The notes under the pieces are model-generated. The model was given only the letters and a program-made list of their open reading frames with translations, made no database searches and had not been told where the DNA came from. The translations under genes and the position numbers were made by a program. From positions 16,454,171 through 16,518,170 of the forward strand of contig OX463778.1 in the NCBI GenBank assembly GCA_949825025.1: 64,000 nt of DNA, written 5' to 3'. Shown here one piece after another: positions 11,982 through 25,279 of the stretch. This DNA comes from Siphlonurus alternatus. Taxonomy: Eukaryota > Arthropoda > Insecta > Ephemeroptera > Siphlonuridae. Within the stretch, counting starts at the first letter, position 1; each line of letters begins with the position of its first letter.

Positions 11982-13025
11982 TCTAGTATATAGGTTATGC
12001 ATCAACAAACTTAATTAGAGTAGTTAATGATAATGAATAATACTGTTCTTTTTATTATACTATTTGTTGTTTTTCATACAATGTCTACATAACTATTTTT
12101 ATTATTTTTTTGTAGTAACCTCAAGACAAGACGTGTGTGACATAGGTGGAATGTGCTATTAAAGTTACAAGGGGAGCGCTGGTGCAACAGCGTTTTTTTT
12201 TAAGTATCATATTTCTCCCCATAAGTGTGTTTCTTCATAATATACTCCTAGTATATAGAGACAAATCAAGAAATATTATATTGACTCAAAGGGGTTGTGG
12301 ACTTGTCAAGTTTATGGTCTTATGTTTCATTTTCTTTTATAGTTACTGTGTGTTTAAAAATTTGAATGTTAAAAATAAATGTTTTATTTTTTTTTTTTTA
12401 TTGAATAATAATAATTATGTTGCAATATATAATTACATATATAATATGTATATTTTTTTATGGCTGATTTGGCTATAAAGTCTTATGTACTTAAGCCCAA
12501 ACTTCATGTATGATGTACTATGATATTTTCTAATAAAAGCCTATTTGAATTGAATTGAATTGAATTGATGATGTAAAATGGATTTTAACACTTCATTAAT
12601 TTATACTCACAGTCAGATTATATTTTTGCTAAATTTACGCTTCACTTAACAAAATGTTGATTTTTGTTGTGTTATTCTGTATGTTTTATTTATATTTTAT
12701 AGGGTTTAAAAAGTTTCATCGCTAAAAGTTACAGTTCAATAAACATAGGAAAAATAAGCTAAAACTTCAATATTGCATGCAACCAATATTTTCAAGTGAA
12801 TTTTTTTGCAGGATCTTATAATTTTTTATTATTTCAAACGAGCCGTAAGTTTATTCTTATATTATATGATTTGAGTTATACGAATTTATATATTTATTTA
12901 GAGAAGAGTGTTCCATTTTACAAAAATAAATCCCAGCATGTGCCATGTCATGTTGCATGCAAGCTACCATTCCTCAGGATCATCAATGTCCGAGCAAAGA
13001 GACTATCGTTGCTGGTCGGTGCACA

Positions 13026-13201
13026 CAGGCGAGGATCCAAGCGAGCGAAGCGTCCTCCCCCCCTCCCCTCCCCTAAAGGTCCCAAAATACATTGAAGGTT
13101 TTACCACCCCCACCCGTCGCCCCCTCTCCCACTCCAAAATTTAATATTGCGGGATAGAGCACCGTCCCCCCTCCCCTAGAGCCACACTGGATCCGCCCCT
13201 G
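13026..13201. repeat. hAT-like MITE candidate
   Basis: Begins CAGGCGAGGATCCAAG and ends CTGGATCCGCCCCTG, an imperfect inverted repeat resembling hAT/Charlie-type termini (CAGGGGCGGATCC). The interior is C-rich (CCCCCTCCCC). No matching 8-bp duplication is present (GGTGCACA against ACCTCCTG), so the boundaries or identity remain uncertain. Confidence 0.4.
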
Positions 13202-13229
13202 ACCTCCTGTACAATCACTCGTTTGATCA

Positions 13230-13595
<366 letters not shown>

Positions 13596-13599
13596 CTGT

Positions 13600-16500
13600 A
13601 ACCCTGTTGTCTATTTTTGTAACTCGATAAAAACCAAAATAAACCATATCTCTTTCTTTATGCTTTCTATTTCTTTATATACTTCTTTACATTTATACTT
13701 TCAGCTTTCCGTATAAAATATTTTATATTTAATGATATGACGTCATTGTTCTATATATATTTACTTAAGAAAATATGAAATATTACATGAAATACCTTTT
13801 AAAATGAAAATATTTTGGAATTTTCTTAACTTCTGTTACAAATAACATATTTTTAGTTTAGGTATAATAAATAATAGTCTATTTTCATTTGCACATAATT
13901 TTCTTCATTAAATAAACTTTCTTAGCGTATATAGGGCATAAAATCGCTGCCTTTACAACTTAACTATTCTTGTTACATAATATTTCTTCGTCGGTTAATT
14001 CAAATTTACGATTACAAATTTGCTTCAATATATAATTTATTTGCAATTCATTTAGTGTTTTTTTGCCATCTGATTATTGCACTGGTATATATATAATATA
14101 TATGTACCAACAAGTATCAACATTTGAAGGAATACAACAGAAATCTTGATTTGAATATAATTTATGATGCCTACGAAATTTCTTTTGTTGACAGCAATTA
14201 CTAATTCAATTGTGATATGTACATCTCAGCACAACCGTTGCTCTTGCTTTAAGTAATAATTGGAATATGCACCGTGTTCTTTTTATAAGGTAATAGATTT
14301 TCTCTTTCTTTTGTTTCTTGCGATGCCGTTATAGATTGCATCATATATTATTATTCTTACAAAAATTAAAGACTGGATAATCATGTATGTAAATCACAAT
14401 CAATAGAATACTATTGAAGAAAGATAATGTGTGTAACTGATGTCGATGTATAGTAAATGAATAGACAAAAATATAAAGATTTTATTTTAAATAATTAGTT
14501 ATTGTTCATTATTATTCATTAAATAGAATACTTATGTTATTAAATTTTCTGCAATATTAATTTAACTATAAATTAAAACATTTAATTTACGAAGTAATTA
14601 GAATATTATATTAATGTAATTAAAACAATATTAGGCTAGCATAAACATTATAGGAGGAGAAAGCTACTATAAATCATATTGAAATTATGTAATATTCTTG
14701 TGGCTTGCTATAATGACATTTTATGCTACAGCCAGGGTAATTTTTTGGAGCAGCGTTGGAAATGATATCATAGGCCGCTTGTTGCTCTTCCCTTCTCACC
14801 CCGAGTAATCGTGTGGAATAGATCGCGTGACCCTCCAAGATACAATAACATTACAGGCTACCCAACATTAGGTTAGATTTATTAAATGTTAAAAATTTTC
14901 GATTTAAACATCTTGATATGATATCATATACTTAGTAACGGAAATATTATTATATTAATATATACAAAGATGTGACCACCTGTTTGGTATACCTACATGT
15001 TAAAAAACTTTGGCTACTGCTAACGCGCCCAGGTCACGGATCACGCAAAGTTTTGCACGTCCGCGGAGCGCGCGTCTCGCACCTCAACTATAGTAGTGTC
15101 GTGGGAACCGAACTGTGGAGAACGTTGACTCTATGACGTGATGTGTGGACCAATCAATCCATCGGGAGACGTCATGGTATTTACCATTGAGTCTCTGGGG
15201 ATGTGCTTAGTATTCAAGGGTGATTTTTGGTGCTCACAAAATATGCTTTGTAAGTAGAAAAATCATATTAAATATAATTCATGTTAATATTCATAGATAA
15301 TTTTGTAGAGGAATATGATTTACATGGTTTTATATAAAAATTTATAATATATTAAAGAATTAAAAAAATTAATTTGTACAGAAAAAATTGTTTCAATTTT
15401 TTAACATTGCTTCGTTAAAAAATAGATAATGGTTCTTAATTCATGAAACAATTGTGCTTTTACGAGCACTCTATTAACATATTATACGTACTTTAAGTAA
15501 ATAACTTCAATGATAAAAAATATGCAACTTGATAGTCCTAAATTTTTTTCCCCATTTTTAATCATATTTTTCATTTTGTTTCCTCTAAACTTAATTACAG
15601 AAATTCCTTTATTAACTTAATTTTCTCAGCTATCAATTCCCCTCCTAAATAATTTCTCTCTCCTCTCCCTCTCACTATTATTTTCAACATTCCCTTTTTC
15701 TGTCAATATTCAATCCACGTATAATTTGCTTAAAAAAAAGAAGAAGTACGATATAAATTCCATGAACGTACCAATATAGATACAGTGTAATAAATAATTT
15801 AATTAAATTATTTAATTAGCTACAAGAATAAATACTATCTATATTGACATAGTTTGTTATAATTAATTAAAAAAATGGAATGCTTGGGGTGGTTTAAATG
15901 AAGGTATTTGCCAATATCTGTTACGCAATGCGTATTACAGTTGACATTCCTTAGCTACGACATTAATTTGATGATATTGGAGCTCGCTATCTTGAGAATG
16001 TCAGTATAAATGTCTCCAAGTCAAGCTTACATTTACCCACACAAAACCGTGGGCTAAATTGCCACCAGCTACACACTAAGAGCCACATTCACATCTAGGT
16101 TTTATCGGAAGAAAGTGTACGGTCACGTCCTCAGGCCTGCGTGCCTTGAAATGTGAGCTTAGCAATATTATCGCAAGATCAGCTTTCAAGATATCAAAAT
16201 TCCTAATTGACAACGTGGTGAGGTTAGGATAATTTTTTTTTTAATTTTAAGTACACTTTAGGGTCTCTTCACAAAGAATTATTTTTATACTAGCCTAGAA
16301 TTTTTTAGTGGCACAGATTTACATTACTATAATATATTTCAGATACTAAACAAAACTTTTTCCCTCTTTTCGAGCTTTAGCTCATTGAGGTGTAAACACA
16401 ATTTTGTATCTAAAAAAAATATGTATTATGTGAATTTATAATGAATAAAAAAAAAAAAAAAAACGTTGACAAATTTTAGTACTAAAAATCTCTAGTGTAA

Positions 16501-16688
16501 AATTTGTGTGAAGTGTTAAAAATTAAATTCCCCGTGAAAATAACTGCATTAATCTTAACCATAACAGCGCAAGGCTAATCAACGGGGTTCATTTTCTCCC
16601 CTTAACCTTATCTTTGATAAACCTTGATTTAAAGATTTTTTTTAATAAATATGACATTAATTCAGCATTACATTTGTACATTACAAAT
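13600..16688. other. Mostly AT-rich, no gene recognised; GC-rich island at 15.0-15.23 kb
   Basis: No exon or repeat end was recognised except a GC-richer segment at about 15010-15220. That segment contains GCGCGCGTCTCGC, an inverted CCAAT context (ACCAATCAATCC), GACGTGATG and GACGTCATGG. It has no long ORF on either strand. Short A/T runs occur elsewhere (16450-16463). Confidence 0.4.
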
Positions 16689-16850
16689 CAGGCTCGGACT
16701 GGGAAGCTATAGGGACCAGTCAGGGCCATATAGGCATTACAGGCAGCAGGAACCACTTTTCAGGGGGTCTGAGGCCACTTTCCCTATGCTCCTATGTTAA
16801 AAATCTGAGGGGCCAGTCCCTGACCCAGCCTTATGGCCAGTACGAGCCTG
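16689..16850. mobile_element. hAT-type MITE with exact 8-bp target duplication
   Basis: 162-bp element with ends CAGGCTCGGACTGG and CCAGTACGAGCCTG (imperfect TIR). It is flanked on both sides by TTACAAAT (16681-16688 and 16851-16858). An 8-bp duplication and CAGG...CCTG ends are the hAT pattern. No coding capacity, so it is non-autonomous. Confidence 0.8.
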
Positions 16851-16858
16851 TTACAAAT

Positions 16859-18502
16859 GAACATTAAATTATTTTGTACATTACATTTATTCTGACCATT
16901 TTAAAACAGGTTTTGAAACGAGAACATTATTATTTTATTTATGGATATAAAACAGATTCTCCTTCTTACATATCTATATTGAAAATTATAATACTGCGTT
17001 ATAGCAGTTTGAAAGTTCCATTAGTTCCTGATATAACAAAGCTAAGGCTTCATTGTGTTTATAACATCTATTGTCACAACAACTCAACCCTGGTCAAACT
17101 TTCCTTTGATGATCGTTCTATTCTGACTACTGGTTGATCCAATCTAAAATAGTGTGTATCGTGTATACAATAACTTAAAAAATACACAGAAATATATATC
17201 CTTTTAGTGAATCTTAAGAGAATCATTTTATAAAAAAAAATCATTAGTGAAAAAGAAGCACGAACGAGATTGCTTGAAGGTACTGAAAAATTAAACTTCT
17301 CCATACGTAGACCACTCTTAGAGGAGGGACTATAGTTCTAAAATTTCCCCTTTCTTGTCTGCTGCCACTTTCAAGATTGGACCTTTCTTATAATTAAATT
17401 ATACCTTTTTTAATCCAGGAGAACATTGAATTTCTAGTAGCCAAAGAATATCTCTTACAGACTCAATTATTTAGTCTAACATTTTTATTCATTTTTGTAA
17501 AATCTTACCTTAGAGTTTTTACATAATAACATTACAAAGCTTCCGAATATTCACTTAAAAAATGTGAAAGTTGATGAAAAAACAACATAATGAAATTTTA
17601 ATGCTTACATGCAATTTTGCAATGTTAATTTATATAAATTTCATGTTTCAGCTACATTACCAAAATTTATGTATTATTATTAGAGATATAATATATTATT
17701 TCCACCTTTAAAGTTTCCTTTATTACTATTTTAATTATTTACGTTAGGCAATTTAATCTTAGGTAATATATTTCTATAAAAGACATTTATTGCTTTTATA
17801 TTAAGACTTAAATTAATAAAAAAAAAAACTGAATAAAATATTTCCATGAATCATGAATGAGAAAATAGATAAGTAAATAAATCTTGATGCAAAAGAAGAA
17901 ATTTATTTCTAATAAACTGCATTGTTTTTTATGTGCATCTTACTCCGACATGTTTATAGCTGAGACAAGCACATTAATTCTAGACTCCACTGTTTCCCCC
18001 TGGAGAGGTCGACACAACTAGATTGAAAACACTGACCGCACACTGCAGTGATTGGCATCAGCAGGATCGAGATTTATTTTTGAACCACAAAACAGCAGGA
18101 AAACAAATCAATCTATTTTCTTTACCATGTTAATTGAATTGATAAATTAAAAATAGATTTCAAATTAATTTTATATCCATTTTACATGAAATATGTAAAT
18201 TTTCATGGAAAACATTATTAATTTAAACATAGTATCTCTATTATACAAATTTTGCTATATCATTTATCAATCCATTATACTTTATTAAAATTATATAAAT
18301 ATAATTATACAGTTACTTTAATATTCGTTTTTATAAACTTAACATTATAAATATTCATTAAATTTATAATGCGAAATTGAACTAAATAGAAATTGTATGC
18401 ATGTTTAAAAAAAATATTTTCATAAAGTTTACAATATTACTGTTTATCTTAAATTATAGTTAGAAAGTTTATAAATCTGTATAAAGTTTTTGTGTTACTT
18501 AC
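16859..18502. other. AT-rich stretch without recognisable gene
   Basis: Only short ORFs (the longest is 87 codons at 16874-17137, unrecognised). No repeat termini or splice-bounded exon was identified. Confidence 0.5.
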
Positions 18503-18700
18503 CCGTCACTTGGTTTCAGCGTGTACGGCAGCGAGAAGTCTCGTGTTGTGATGCTTGGGAAGTAGAGAAGCGCGGTGGCGTGCTCTCCTCGCGAGCTGAG
18601 ACCCGAGTCTCCTCCACTCGATCTCACAGCCACACGCCGACCCCCTCACTCTCGCGGGGTCGATAGCGACGCGGTCCTTTCGGCGCAATAGTAGCAAGCA
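18503..18700 (-). other. Possible untranslated first exon with TATA-type promoter of an unknown gene
   Basis: GC-rich block on the minus strand ending at 18503 in GTGACGG followed by a perfect donor GTAAGT. A TATA-like TATATTATACAA lies at about 18711-18725, 20-40 bp upstream of the block. The only long frame through it stops (TGA) at the very end of the exon, consistent with a 5' UTR. Downstream coding exons would lie at lower coordinates, but none was recognised. The transcription start is a guess. Confidence 0.3.
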
Positions 18701-18770
18701 CGCGTGATATTGTATAATATAGTCAGTAGCAACACACGCTGCCTGTCTAAAGTACAACAATTGTAAGATT

Positions 18771-18925
18771 ACTACTGGAAGTAGCCGGAAGTGCGATATT
18801 TTTTAACTTTCTACCTCAATTCTGAACTTGAAACTTTGCATAGATTAGGAATTTCAAACTATTTGCAAAGTCTTATATTTTTTATACTTATAGTTTAGAA
18901 AAAATCCTTTCACTTCCGGTGGTAA
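18771..18925. repeat. Inverted repeat with GGAAGTAGCCGGAAGT ends
   Basis: The left end ACTGGAAGTAGCCGGAAGT and the right end ACTTCCGGTGGTA are partial reverse complements. Both resemble the ends of the element at 52644-52868, so this is probably a second, shorter member of that family. Confidence 0.45.
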
Positions 18926-19815
18926 CCTTACATTTGTTGAACTGTAGTCAGCAGCAGTATAGAAACAAACGTCGCCTGTTTAGTATATACGGTCACACGC
19001 GAACTCGCTTTACCTCTTGGGTCATATTCGACCCCCCACATATAACAAACAAAACAACAACGTCATGCTTGTGATGATGAAATGAGAAGCATTAATTATG
19101 AATGTTTATTACTAGGGGTTGTAACTAGAACATATTATACATAATATTGTGGTAAACAAGGAAAGAAGAAAATATATATGAATGCTTCACCTGCTTGACC
19201 TGTATTATGCTTTAGAGTTATACACATGCAGAGTATAGCTTTTATAACTTTTATAGTTATTCTGCAGTTTTGTCTAGCTTTGCTGTACAAAAAATATATA
19301 CAAGCAGCATCAAAAGATAACATTAAATTACATGATATTTAAATTACTCTTCTGTAAAAATAAAAATATAGAAACATAGAAAAAAAAAAGCACTGCATGC
19401 CATAACAGTGAGGTTGTTAAGAAATATACGTACTTTAGAGTACATATCGTACTATAATATATGTGGAGTGTGCGGTACAACGAATTAATTATCCTTATGT
19501 AGGGACGTATATAATATACACTAGTTATTATGATTATGAATAATATCAAAGTATACTTATACACATATCATTTCTCTGTACAGAACTGTGGTATTACACT
19601 AGTAGCAACTGAAGACAAAGCTAGAACTATAAATCGCTATTAAATTGTAACCTATTTTCTGATGTCATTCTTCTCATAATGTTCAAGAAGCTTTTAATGA
19701 TTTACGGACGGAATATAATATTAAAATCACGTACTTATAATAAGACTATAACTATTTCTGGAAAATCTTAAGATATTATATAATAATAATGTCATTTTTC
19801 TTCTCTTTATACATA

Positions 19816-19819
<4 letters not shown>

Positions 19820-19903
<84 letters not shown>
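19820..19903. repeat. (CT)n microsatellite
   Basis: About 84 bp of CT repeat. Confidence 0.96.
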
Positions 19904-19905
<2 letters not shown>

Positions 19906-19959
19906 GGTTTTAGATAAATGGTTAACGCTTTCACATGGTCTTTCATCGTTCTTCTATGC

Positions 19960-20190
19960 TACGTAAGAAGGCCGATGAGAAGCTACCAAGGTAATCAGAC
20001 TGCTCTTCACGTGAACAAAAAGCTCTTTGTTCGGCGGGCGTCTCGGTGGAGCGCGAATCATCCCCCGAGCCACGCGTGCCCCACTGCCTTGTGGGGGCCT
20101 CATGGATCGAGAAGCAAGCAGGAATAAACGACGAAGAGGCGCCTACTCCAGTAGTAACCAAACTATGTTGTAGCTCGTACTCAAATATCA
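19960..20190. other. GC-richer block, possible exon, strand unresolved
   Basis: About 230 bp with markedly higher GC. On the minus strand it keeps an 82-codon frame open (ends SDYLGSFSSAFLRSIEER), and on the plus strand there are 69- and 98-codon frames. Splice sites in the right phase are weak on both strands. It could be an exon of PC1/3's neighbour or an alternative C-terminal exon. No homology was recognised. Confidence 0.2.
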
Positions 20191-20199
20191 AAGGCCGCT

Positions 20200-21574
20200 T
20201 TGAAACTCAAAACTGTCTTTATTTTTTTATACATAATTTAAAAATATATATATTTAAAAATAGCGACATCATTATGTATTGTATATATAATTTTAATATT
20301 CTTTTGAGATATAAAAATACTTTTCAGTCAATTTCTTTGTAGGTAAGTATGTACTTTGAGAAAAAAATACATAATATGCATATAAATACATACATTTATA
20401 TATTATATAAATTTACAGGTGGATTTATAAATAAAATGCCAGATTTTACATCGTAAAAACTCCACTATAATATACATGAATTAAAAACAAACAAACTGCA
20501 GAATGGATACTGAATTGTATGTATACGTTCAAACAATCTGAAATTAAGTTGTTCTATTCCACCCTTTGTCTCCTTTTGTTCTATTATTGTAAAAATAATA
20601 TATTTTTTTTATTATTTTTGTTATTCAAGGAATACATTTTTTCTTAATATTGCGTTATTTCAACAACAGAGCAATATTACATTACAGATGTATCGGATCG
20701 TCACTAGTACGGAATAATGAGCTATCTACCTACCATGATTGTGTAGAACAACAGAGTAATAAGCTGTAGAGATGTTTGCTGTTTCAGGTGAGGGCAATTA
20801 TGAGCGTAAATTGGTAAAGCATAAAGCTCATAATTGCACTCATCAGAAAAGTCATTGTTGCACAAGATCATGCTACACAGATAGATTTTTATTCCGAACG
20901 AGAAAAGATACATACAAAATCTTAATTGCTACATTTTTTATGGTATAAATTGTTAAAAATGCATCTGGGTCCACGCAAATAGCATGAGCAGCTGTGATAC
21001 CCGCCCCCCTCGAATTTTGCTAATAAAAATCAAGTTCTCTAAAATGACTCACATGAAATATTTTTTAATTTTGTCGATAAACTAAAAAGTTACAACGTAA
21101 TATAATATTGCGAAATAAAATAAAATGGTCACTCGGTGCACCAGTGATCGGAGCCTACTAGCCTTGTGCCACTATTAGTTTCCTTCAATCATAATTAAAG
21201 GATGATTAAATAAAAACTCATAGACTTCTGTTTTGACAGCTGTTAAAAAAGAGATTTAGTGTCAACTGTCAATTCAGTTTTAAATCGTTCATCAATATTT
21301 TTTTAGCATTGAAGTCCACTAGTACAACATTTCAATCGTAAGCTCCTTACAATACAACGTGCTGGGTATTATCATACAGTGGCTTTCCCTTTTAAAAAGA
21401 GCTGAATAAATCATTAAATAATTTCAACCCAATGTCAATTTTTAATCAAACGTTAATTCATCACATAGCATTTACGATTTTTCAAATTGACAGGATTTTT
21501 AGTCAATTGCTTTCATACAAAACTCATGTATTACTAAAAAATGGATTATTGGACAACCTGTATGTGTTTTTTTT
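20200..21574. other. AT-rich stretch without recognisable gene
   Basis: No exon, repeat terminus or RNA gene recognised; short unrelated ORFs only. Confidence 0.5.
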
Positions 21575-21899
21575 ATTTATTTTATTATTATTATTATTAT
21601 TTTTTTTTTTTGCAAAAATAGAGGGTACCAAATTATATTATATGAACTTTTTCAGATTTTTTTTAGTACCGGAACTATTTCAAAAATTATTGAAAGTTCT
21701 GCAAGTTCTGTTGGCCCCCCTGAATCCTTAAAATAAAAAGGATAGGGCCTAAACCAGGCCTAAACGCCTATTGACGCCTTCAGAGGGTGTGACTGCATTT
21801 TTAATAATTTTTTAAAAATAGTTTCTGGACTTAAAAAAATATGACAAAATCTGAGTATCATAATTTGGCACCCTTTATTCACTTCTGCAGTAAAAAAAT
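21575..21899. repeat. Long-TIR palindromic family, copy 2 (divergent)
   Basis: Arms read GCAAAAATAGAGGGTACCAA and, inverted, TTTGGCACCCTTTATTCAC. Inner arms share TTTTTCAGATTTTTT and ATTATTGAAAG with the other copies. The centre has AAAAAGGATAGGGCCTAAAC. An ATT triplet run lies at the left edge. Part of the frame at 21432-21731 is within this element and is not a gene. Confidence 0.6.
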
Positions 21900-22494
21900 C
21901 ATGCAGGTTGTCCTTTACGTATAAAACCTGTATTTAAATTTAATTTTAATGACTTGTACGTAAGAATTTTATGATTCTCCCTTCTTTAATGCACTGGCTC
22001 GTATAAAATATTATTTCAATGCTAGCACACCTGTGCGCAGTGTGCCAAATATTTTTTATGAGAAGGTGGATGAGAAAAGAGGGGAAGGCTCGCCCTCACC
22101 TCACCCTCTAATAAGAAGTTTTACAACCGTCCCCTTCCTTGGCAATGTTGTGCTTATATGTGCTAAAGAAAGTTTATATTTTTTTAGCAATCTTCTATAC
22201 TGTACGCCTGGTTAAATATTAATCAGCAAAATTGACCATCTGACATTTTTATCTATCTGATAAGAGATTTAACCAGAAGAAGGAATGTATGAGATACTTA
22301 ATTTTTTACATAGTTTTATTTTTTCTTTATAAAATTGTGTAGGAAGTTTTCAACTATAAAAAGCATTATCAACTTGTACTGTATCAATATATTATATCCA
22401 GAATCAATTAGCTAAGAAAGGGAGGGGGAACACTCTAAATTTAATATTTATTGTATATTTTTTTATATAGGATATATATATATACATATTTTTT

Positions 22495-22622
22495 TTTTTA
22501 ATTTTTAATCAAACCCTATTGGGTACTTCTATTTACTAATTACATACTACTTTGAAACCCCGAACCTTCCGAAACCCTAACTTGAGCGTTTCGCAGGCTC
22601 TTCTGGAACGAGGGCGGCCGGA
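22495..22622 (-). mobile_element. 5S-derived SINE family, truncated 3' tail copy
   Basis: Matches the tail of the SINE at 61.16-61.57 kb nearly base for base: AATCAAACCCTATTGGGTAC, ACTTTGAAACCCCGAACCTT, CCGAAACCCTAACTTGAGCG, then GGAACGAGGGCGGCCGG. It is cut off there, before the 5S-like head. 5' truncation is the usual state of retroposed SINE copies. Confidence 0.75.
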
Positions 22623-24112
22623 TATATATATTGCATGAGTGTTAAGATTTTTACATTGTTTTTAGAGTTCTAGGACTTTAATATTAATAAGGAGTACCCC
22701 CAAAACCCCAAATGCCTATACATTTCTCTCCCTTGCCGAAATATACATGCATGCATGATGCAGCTGATGCAGTTTCAGTTTAAAAGGTTTTTACCGTATT
22801 AAAAAACACAGTACAATAGATATACATAGTCGAGTCAGATAAAAATATCTATACACTCAAATCAACCTTTATTATATTTAAAATATTAAAATTAGAAGAA
22901 AATATGTAGCTGATGCAGCCACGGAACAAGCAGCTCTAGTATATATACAACCTCCTTGACATATTGAAGCTAATGCCGTGATACTTTTGTCGCAACTAAA
23001 ACACACTTGAACTACATCTTTGCAAAACTTGCTTTTCCTTGTCACATTTACCGAGCAACATGCTTTAAGTTAATGTTACATACGTGAATAGACTAAAAGC
23101 CTGTTGCACTCTCAGAGAGATGCTGTGGTCCAGATAACATCAAGGATTAAAAGGGCGTGAACAGATCCTCCGATCAACCCTGCTCCGTGCAATAGACTAG
23201 GCTAAGCCTGCATGACTGTGGGCGCAATTCTACCTTGTTTACATTTCCTCTGATCCAAACCGATACCGAGCGTGTACAAACAAGCCGAGTGCTCTTTTGC
23301 AGTAACGTACACTATAGGACAAAAGAACCTATAGGACCTTGTGACATGTGATCTTTAATGGCCATGAGCAGTCACTTTATAGACTCCGACGCCATATTTG
23401 AAAAATTTTAGTGTTGACAAAATATTAGAAAGGCTGTTTGAAAAAAATATCATAATGATTTTTTTTTCCCTATAATCCAACCTCCATTTTACTTATGTAT
23501 CCTGAATAATCGTATTGATACAAAAATAAAAGCGATTTATATCAAAGTTATTGAAAAAGGTGATAATTATCTATTTTCCGGATTTTCTCTCTTTCATTTC
23601 CATTTTTGATTAATGTTTGTGGCATTTTTTTTTTCAAGGTAGGTCGTATATAAGCTTTGTTTAATATATTTATTTTCTCTATAAATTTCACCTTTATAAC
23701 TGAGAGTTGTTATTCTCTCTGTACTATAAATTTCATTGTCATTTTATTTCAATTTTTAGTTTAACAAAATGGATTAAATCGTATTTTCATTCATTTTATT
23801 TATACTTTGCAATCTAGAGATCCATTTGGTATTTATCACTAAATCAAACTTTCTACGTTTTATGATCAAAAGTGTTGTTATTGAAGCAAAACTTCTCCTT
23901 TCAACTTTCAAACTTTCAATGATGTATTTGATGTAGTAGTTTATTATAACGTATAATCAACTACGATAAAAGATATTTACGACTGAAATTGATTGACCTT
24001 TTCAAGTTATATTTGTTTGTTATAGCCACGGAGAATTATTGTTTCTTTGTTTCTATTTATTTTATACAACTTTACACAAACATTGATTAGGTTAATTTCC
24101 ACAGAAGATATT
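22623..24112. other. No recognisable gene
   Basis: AT-rich with a somewhat GC-richer part at 23140-23300 that lacks an ORF or clear splice sites. Nothing else recognised. Confidence 0.45.
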
Positions 24113-24239
24113 TTACACTCATCACCTCTGAATGTTCCCTTCTGTAGTCTTGTCAATCACCGTGCCGTGTATTATTCTTACGGGACAAGGTGATTAACAA
24201 GGCTGCAGAAGGAAACTTTTCAGAGGCGAGGAGTGTACA
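24113..24239. repeat. GTACACTC-ended inverted-repeat element, copy 1
   Basis: The ends TTACACTCATCACCTCTGAA and (inverted) GTACACTCCTCGCCTCTGAA match. The inner part is an inverted pair around TCAATCACCGTGCC...GACAAGGTGATTAACAAGG. Same family as 26415-26551 and, more weakly, 40077-40165. Confidence 0.6.
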
Positions 24240-24836
24240 TAGACCTATATATAAATTCTTGATAATACAGTTTAATAAAAATGGATAAGGTAATTATACT
24301 ATATAGATTATTTATTTTTTTGCGTATTTTTTTTCTAGTCACCTGTTTGGATAATTAAGAAATGAAGAAGAGATACCATAGAAAACATCTAGTCGGAACC
24401 AAATGTTAGCAGGTCCAAAAAAATAAGTGTGAATAATAAGAACTCAGGAATGCACCGTAGAAAATTGTAATTGGGAAAATTAGATTTACTTTAATATTAA
24501 TTAAAATTACGTCGTTCTATTTTTCCTCAACTTAATTAGTGACTCAAGATTAAAAGTGAATTTTATTTCTGAAACTTTATATTAATAATTGTTACAGAAT
24601 CTACACCGGTAGACACCATGAACGCTATTTCTGCTCTGGATGAAAGCGTGCATTAATAAACCTAATAATTTTTGTTGCTAAGGGTGCTAGACAGCCAAAA
24701 AATTACAAACTCGCATCTGTCTGGCACTTCCCAGCTGCATCTCCAGCCAGCCGGGCAAGAGTTAAGTTCTTGCTGTCTAGAGTTGTATGTACATTATTTA
24801 CAATGAAAAATGAACCACGAAATAACTACAAATCTT

Positions 24837-25053
24837 TAAGGCGGATTCAGATGGTGACAACGGCGATGCGACGCGATTTTGTCACACAAGCTGTGAAATC
24901 CTATGCGGCGAGCGAATTCGCCAGGTTGCGGCAGCGAAATCGCGTTAATTGCGATGCTCTTTTTTTTAATCACCAAATATGGCCGCCAATAGATGTCACA
25001 GCAAGTGCGCATTATTCGCATCACGATAGAAATCGCCACGTGAATCCGCCTTT
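24837..25053. repeat. AAGGCGGATTCA-ended MITE, copy 1
   Basis: 217 bp bounded by AAGGCGGATTCA and TGAATCCGCCTT. The interior (TGCGACGCGATTTTGTCACA, GCGGCAGCGAAATCGCGTTA) is shared almost unchanged with the copies at 43786-44015 and 60860-61038. The frames crossing it are non-genic. Confidence 0.85.
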
Positions 25054-25279
25054 ACTCAGTGTGTCTATAAGGCTTCATATTTATTTAAACAAGAATTCAT
25101 TACTGACCATAAATTGCTACTATATATTTTATATTTTTAAAAAAAAGTTTCAGTCCTAATTCCGTATACATTGCATCACTCTATGTACATAGAATTTATT
25201 TGTAACTTATTAGACAAGTTCGCTAAGTTTGAACAAAAACAAAGAAAAAAAATAGAGAGAAAAAAAATTGATGGAGCTT

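Larger units (their letters stand above)
7256..12566 (+). mobile_element. Full-length non-LTR retrotransposon (LINE, CR1/Jockey-like group)
   Basis: 5.3-kb element with a 175-bp 5' UTR, ORF1, ORF2 carrying endonuclease and reverse transcriptase, and a 3' UTR. It ends in AATAAAAG and an ATTGA repeat tail (12546-12566). Both ends are flanked by TGATGATGTAAAA (7243-7255 and 12566-12578), a 12-13 bp target-site duplication. Open ORFs and an exact duplication indicate a recent insertion. The clade cannot be fixed by eye; the arrangement and C-terminal zinc knuckle fit the CR1/Jockey side of the non-LTR tree. Confidence 0.93.
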
